Origin: Sphingorhabdus sp. Alg231-15
GTDB lineage: Bacteria; Pseudomonadota; Alphaproteobacteria; Sphingomonadales; Sphingomonadaceae
NCBI RefSeq assembly: GCF_900149705.1
Contig: NZ_LT703001.1
Location: forward strand, 2,722,001-2,786,000
DNA: 64,000 bases
Reading direction: 5' to 3'
Shown here: positions 61,440 to 64,000 of the stretch, piece after piece
How positions within the stretch are numbered: position 1 is the first letter of the stretch
How the letters are laid out: the number at the start of each line of letters is the position of its first letter
Position numbers and translations under genes: made by a program
Notes under the pieces: generated by a model
The model's input: only the letters and a program-made list of their open reading frames with translations
Told to the model about the DNA's origin: nothing
Database searches by the model: none

Positions 61440-62746
61440 CAACTTGACTCCATTGCTAGCTTGTCGGTGGGGGAGGGATCAGTTTCCGGTAGGCTCTCCG
61501 GATAGCGTCCGAGTAGCAGCAGCAAGCCACCGCCAATCACGAAACCGAAAATCGCCACGCCCAGGATCGGATCATAGCTGCCCATATTGTCGCGCACACT
61601 GGCGTAGATGATCGGTGACAGGGCCGAGAAAAAGCCGAAGGGCATATAGAGCATGCCGTAGATCTTACCATAATTGGCCATGCCGAAATAGCGTCCGGTA
61701 AGATAAGCAATCAGGTCGCTTTCCGCACCGGCCGCAAAGCCAAGCAGAAATGCCGCTAGTGCGGCCAGCGGAAAGGTAATGCTGTCGCCGAGCAGAACGT
61801 AACAGGAGATGGCTGGCAGGCAGAGCAGGGGAAAAGCCACAAAGCCTTGCCAGAACCCGTCGAGAAGTGCGCCGGTGATGATCCGGCCCAACAATATGCC
61901 AATACCCAAAACACCCATGACGGTGGCCGCAGTTTGGGCATCCAGTCCGCGGTCGCCGAGCATCGTTGGCAAGTTGATAAACGCGCCCCCAAAGGCCGTT
62001 GCGATCACCGCAATCGACAGCCAGATCAGCCAGAACCGGTAGTCTTTCAGCGCCACACCCAAGGTGACACCAGTCAGGTTGCCGCTATCGCTCAATATTG
62101 CCTTGGGCCGTTCTTCCGGGCGCGGCTCGCGAAACAGGAAATAGCCTAGCGGTAAGGCGACGAAAAGCGGCAAGGCGGCGACAATCGCAAACATCGCTCG
62201 CCAGCCATAGTTTTCGATACCCCAAACGGCGAGCTTGGGAACGGTAATCGCTGCGAGGCTGGTGCCTAGCAGCAATATGCCAAGCGCGAGTCCGCGATTT
62301 TTGTAAAACCATAAATTGATTGCGCGGCTCCAGCTGACCGGCGTTGAACCAATGCCGATAAGACCGACCAGAACCCATAAAGCATAGTAAATGTAGAGCG
62401 TGGATGTGACCTGCGCGGTAGGTGTGAAGGAAATGGCTGCAAAAGACAGACCAAAGGCGAGCAGTGAATAGAGCGCGACTTTCCGCACACCATATTTGTC
62501 GGCCAGTGATCCGAAAAACGGTGCCAGCAAAGACGCGATAATGCCGAAAATTGTGATCGGGATTAATATCTGGGTCCGGGTCCAGCCAAATTCTTCAATC
62601 AGCGGTTCGACGGTGAAACCGATGACGTTAAACGGTATCGGTGATGCCCCGCAGGCCACACCAAGGACACCTGCCAGCAGGACCTTCCAGCCCATGGCAA
62701 ATTCACTCCGCTCGGGATCGTTCACTGATGGTTGTGACATACTCAT
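61439..62746 (-). CDS. MFS transporter, monocarboxylate / oxalate-formate-antiporter-like
   Basis: 435 residues with twelve hydrophobic segments. FNVIGFTVEPLIEEFGWTRTQ at helix 1 and SLADKYGVRKV in the 2-3 loop match the OFA/MCT-like MFS group that moves carboxylates. It is the first gene of the leftward operon MFS - FAD oxidase - nitrilase-like - methyltransferase - small protein, so it probably imports the substrate of that set. ATG at 62746 or at 62740. Confidence 0.86.
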   Translation of the reverse strand: MSMSQPSVNDPERSEFAMGWKVLLAGVLGVACGASPIPFNVIGFTVEPLIEEFGWTRTQILIPITIFGIIASLLAPFFGSLADKYGVRKVALYSLLAFGLSFAAISFTPTAQVTSTLYIYYALWVLVGLIGIGSTPVSWSRAINLWFYKNRGLALGILLLGTSLAAITVPKLAVWGIENYGWRAMFAIVAALPLFVALPLGYFLFREPRPEERPKAILSDSGNLTGVTLGVALKDYRFWLIWLSIAVIATAFGGAFINLPTMLGDRGLDAQTAATVMGVLGIGILLGRIITGALLDGFWQGFVAFPLLCLPAISCYVLLGDSITFPLAALAAFLLGFAAGAESDLIAYLTGRYFGMANYGKIYGMLYMPFGFFSALSPIIYASVRDNMGSYDPILGVAIFGFVIGGGLLLLLGRYPESLPETDPSPTDKLAMESS

Positions 62747-62856
62747 TGCGCGATTGTGCCTCTCCGATGAATGACAGGCAAGATATGATTGCTCCGGACA
62801 TGTGCGCCGACATGATTTACGTGCATAGCACCCGGCCTATCGCCTGAAATTAAATA

Positions 62857-62894
62857 TTCCGCTGGCACCGGGCTTGCGCACGGTGCCAGCGGAA
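62857..62894 (-). terminator. Strong hairpin terminator of the TonB receptor gene
   Basis: TTCCGCTGGCACCG (62857-62870) pairs perfectly with CGGTGCCAGCGGAA (62881-62894): a 14-bp stem with a 10-base loop, followed on the minus strand by TATTTAATTT. It begins 32 bp after the receptor stop and insulates the MFS promoter. Confidence 0.8.
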
Positions 62895-62926
62895 AAGGAT
62901 ATTTGGGACCTTGCTTCCTTTTGCCG

Positions 62927-64000
62927 TTAAAAATCAAAGCGCCCTTTGATCAAGAAGGTCCGTGGTGGATTCAGATAGCTGTAATTGGCTAATGTTGATT
63001 CCACCGATTCCTCATCAAAGCAGTTTTTGCACTCTGCCGTAATCGACCAGCCAGACTCGCTTTTCAGCGCCAGTCCGGCATTGACGATCCACCGGTCTTC
63101 CGAAAAGCTACCGGTTATGACATCGCCATTGCCGAGCGTGTTTGATGGGAAAACCGTTCCGGACGGGCCGGTTATCGGCTGATCAAACAGAGTAACTTCG
63201 CTGGTGCCGGTTTCACTGTCGCTGCGCCAGTTAGCGTTGATCGAAGGAACAAGCGACAATCCGCCACCAAATTCGGCGGTATAGCTCGCGCCAATCGCGA
63301 TGGTGAAATCAGGCGTTCTGACGGGTTCGGCGATGCTGCCATCCGGTGCAACAATGCCAACGCCGCAAGAGGCCGCCGTGTCGGCTCCGGCCGCATTGGG
63401 AATCAATCCGCCAGCCAGTTGGGCCTGACAGGCTGCCTGCTGAGCATTGACGGATTGTACGCCGAAGGGGTCGAGCGCAGCGGCATTGCGATCAATACGG
63501 TAATTATCGTCCTGATAGCCCAATGATGCAAAGATATTCAGGCCATCATAGAGCGCTGTGTTAAGTTCGACTTCGATCCCGCGGTTGCGATAATCAGCAA
63601 AATTGCGAGTGATGAAGGCTAGCGATCCATCGGGCCGGATAAAGGCGGAAGGGGTTTGTAAGCCATCGATATCGAGCTGAAAGGCGGTGATATTCAACCG
63701 AACGCGGCGATCAAACAATTCCGATTTGAATCCGGCCTCATAGCTCCATGCCTTTTCAGGACCAAACGGCAGTAGCTCACTGGGCGATGTTCCGCGCGCA
63801 TTCCAACCGCCTGATTTGAAGCCACGGGTAGCGGATGCAAAAATCAGAATGTCATCCGACACGTCATAATTTATCGCAAAGCGCGGGGTCCAGATTTTGA
63901 CATTCTGCTCCTGCGGAATCGCAGCCCCGTTATTCGCAACCAGATTGGCGCTGTCGATACAGGTGCTGGGACCGAATTGAAAAGGCCCAAAGCAGGTATT
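62927..64000 (-). CDS. TonB-dependent receptor, C-terminal part (5' partial)
   Basis: The frame is open to the right edge, so the start lies outside; the GTG at 63862 is internal (the upstream residues KIWTPRFAINYDV are ordinary barrel sequence). 357 residues are visible: outer-membrane strands such as IFASATRGFKSGGWNARG and YRNRGIEVELN, ending IKGRFDF with the terminal Phe needed for barrel assembly. It flanks the right end of the catabolic island, as the receptor at 36672 does in the middle. Ligand unknown. Confidence 0.88.
   Translation of the reverse strand, partial: NTCFGPFQFGPSTCIDSANLVANNGAAIPQEQNVKIWTPRFAINYDVSDDILIFASATRGFKSGGWNARGTSPSELLPFGPEKAWSYEAGFKSELFDRRVRLNITAFQLDIDGLQTPSAFIRPDGSLAFITRNFADYRNRGIEVELNTALYDGLNIFASLGYQDDNYRIDRNAAALDPFGVQSVNAQQAACQAQLAGGLIPNAAGADTAASCGVGIVAPDGSIAEPVRTPDFTIAIGASYTAEFGGGLSLVPSINANWRSDSETGTSEVTLFDQPITGPSGTVFPSNTLGNGDVITGSFSEDRWIVNAGLALKSESGWSITAECKNCFDEESVESTLANYSYLNPPRTFLIKGRFDF

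Noticed and set aside
62799-62814. CATGT-ACATG inverted repeat upstream of the MFS gene as an operator
   Set aside because: Only 5-bp arms around a 6-base spacer, with no second copy found; too weak to call a feature.

Overview
The window reads as chromosome of an alphaproteobacterium of the sphingomonad type (Sphingopyxis / Sphingorhabdus / Parasphingorhabdus-like). The reasons are three large TonB-dependent receptors (one Oar-like), dense catabolic operons joined by 1-4 nt ATGA/TGATG/TAATG overlaps, a MoxR-DUF58-SpoIIM-RDD operon and paired acyl-CoA dehydrogenases. This placement rests on gene content and protein style, not on a marker gene. I see no rRNA, tRNA, CRISPR array, insertion sequence or prophage gene. 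No stretch longer than about 220 bases lacks a gene.

The left third (1-24 kb) is mostly housekeeping. It holds the tail of a peptidase, an Oar-like receptor, and a four-gene nucleoside operon (LOG-type phosphoribohydrolase, NupC transporter, 2-oxoglutarate/Fe(II) oxygenase, uridine kinase). Next come a queuosine-precursor transporter (YhhQ type) with a lipoprotein, and a periplasmic molybdenum hydroxylase operon (2Fe-2S subunit, Moco subunit, lipoprotein cytochrome c, MocA-like cytidylyltransferase). A six-gene MoxR operon and an acyl-CoA dehydrogenase pair with an MFS transporter follow.

From about 24.6 kb to the right edge the window is a catabolic island. Module A (27.3-39.8 kb) has an SDR, HyuB, HyuA, an HMG-CoA-lyase-like enzyme, a family III CoA transferase, a GntR/FCD regulator, a cysteine-free Asp/Glu-racemase-like protein, two SnoaL-like proteins, a TonB receptor and an isochorismatase-like hydrolase. 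TTGTATACAA palindromes lie at both of its divergent promoters. Module B (39.9-55 kb) is built around a divergent promoter at 48.54-48.62 kb. Leftward genes are a duplicated-domain alpha/beta hydrolase, a DUF3598-like protein, LeuC/LeuD-like subunits, a second lyase, a second CoA transferase, a KstD-like flavoprotein and an NmrA-like protein. Rightward genes are an isochorismatase-like hydrolase, two allantoinase-like deacetylases, an aldehyde dehydrogenase, a methyltransferase with a small partner, and a quinone-oxidoreductase-like enzyme. Module C (55-62.7 kb) has a membrane protein, a VOC protein, a second methyltransferase/small-protein pair, a nitrilase-like protein lacking its cysteine, an FAD-linked oxidase and an MFS transporter. 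A perfect 18-bp palindrome built on TTTGTCCGGACAAA is present at the promoters of modules B and C.

My working reading, an inference, is that modules A-C degrade a cyclic amide or imide, or another nitrogen-containing ring compound. TonB receptors and MFS carriers would import it. HyuAB, the allantoinase-like and the amidase-like hydrolases would open and deamidate it. LeuCD-like hydratase, CoA transferase and lyase would finish a branched unsaturated diacid (citraconate/citramalate type) to acetyl-CoA and pyruvate. The actual substrate cannot be read from the sequence.
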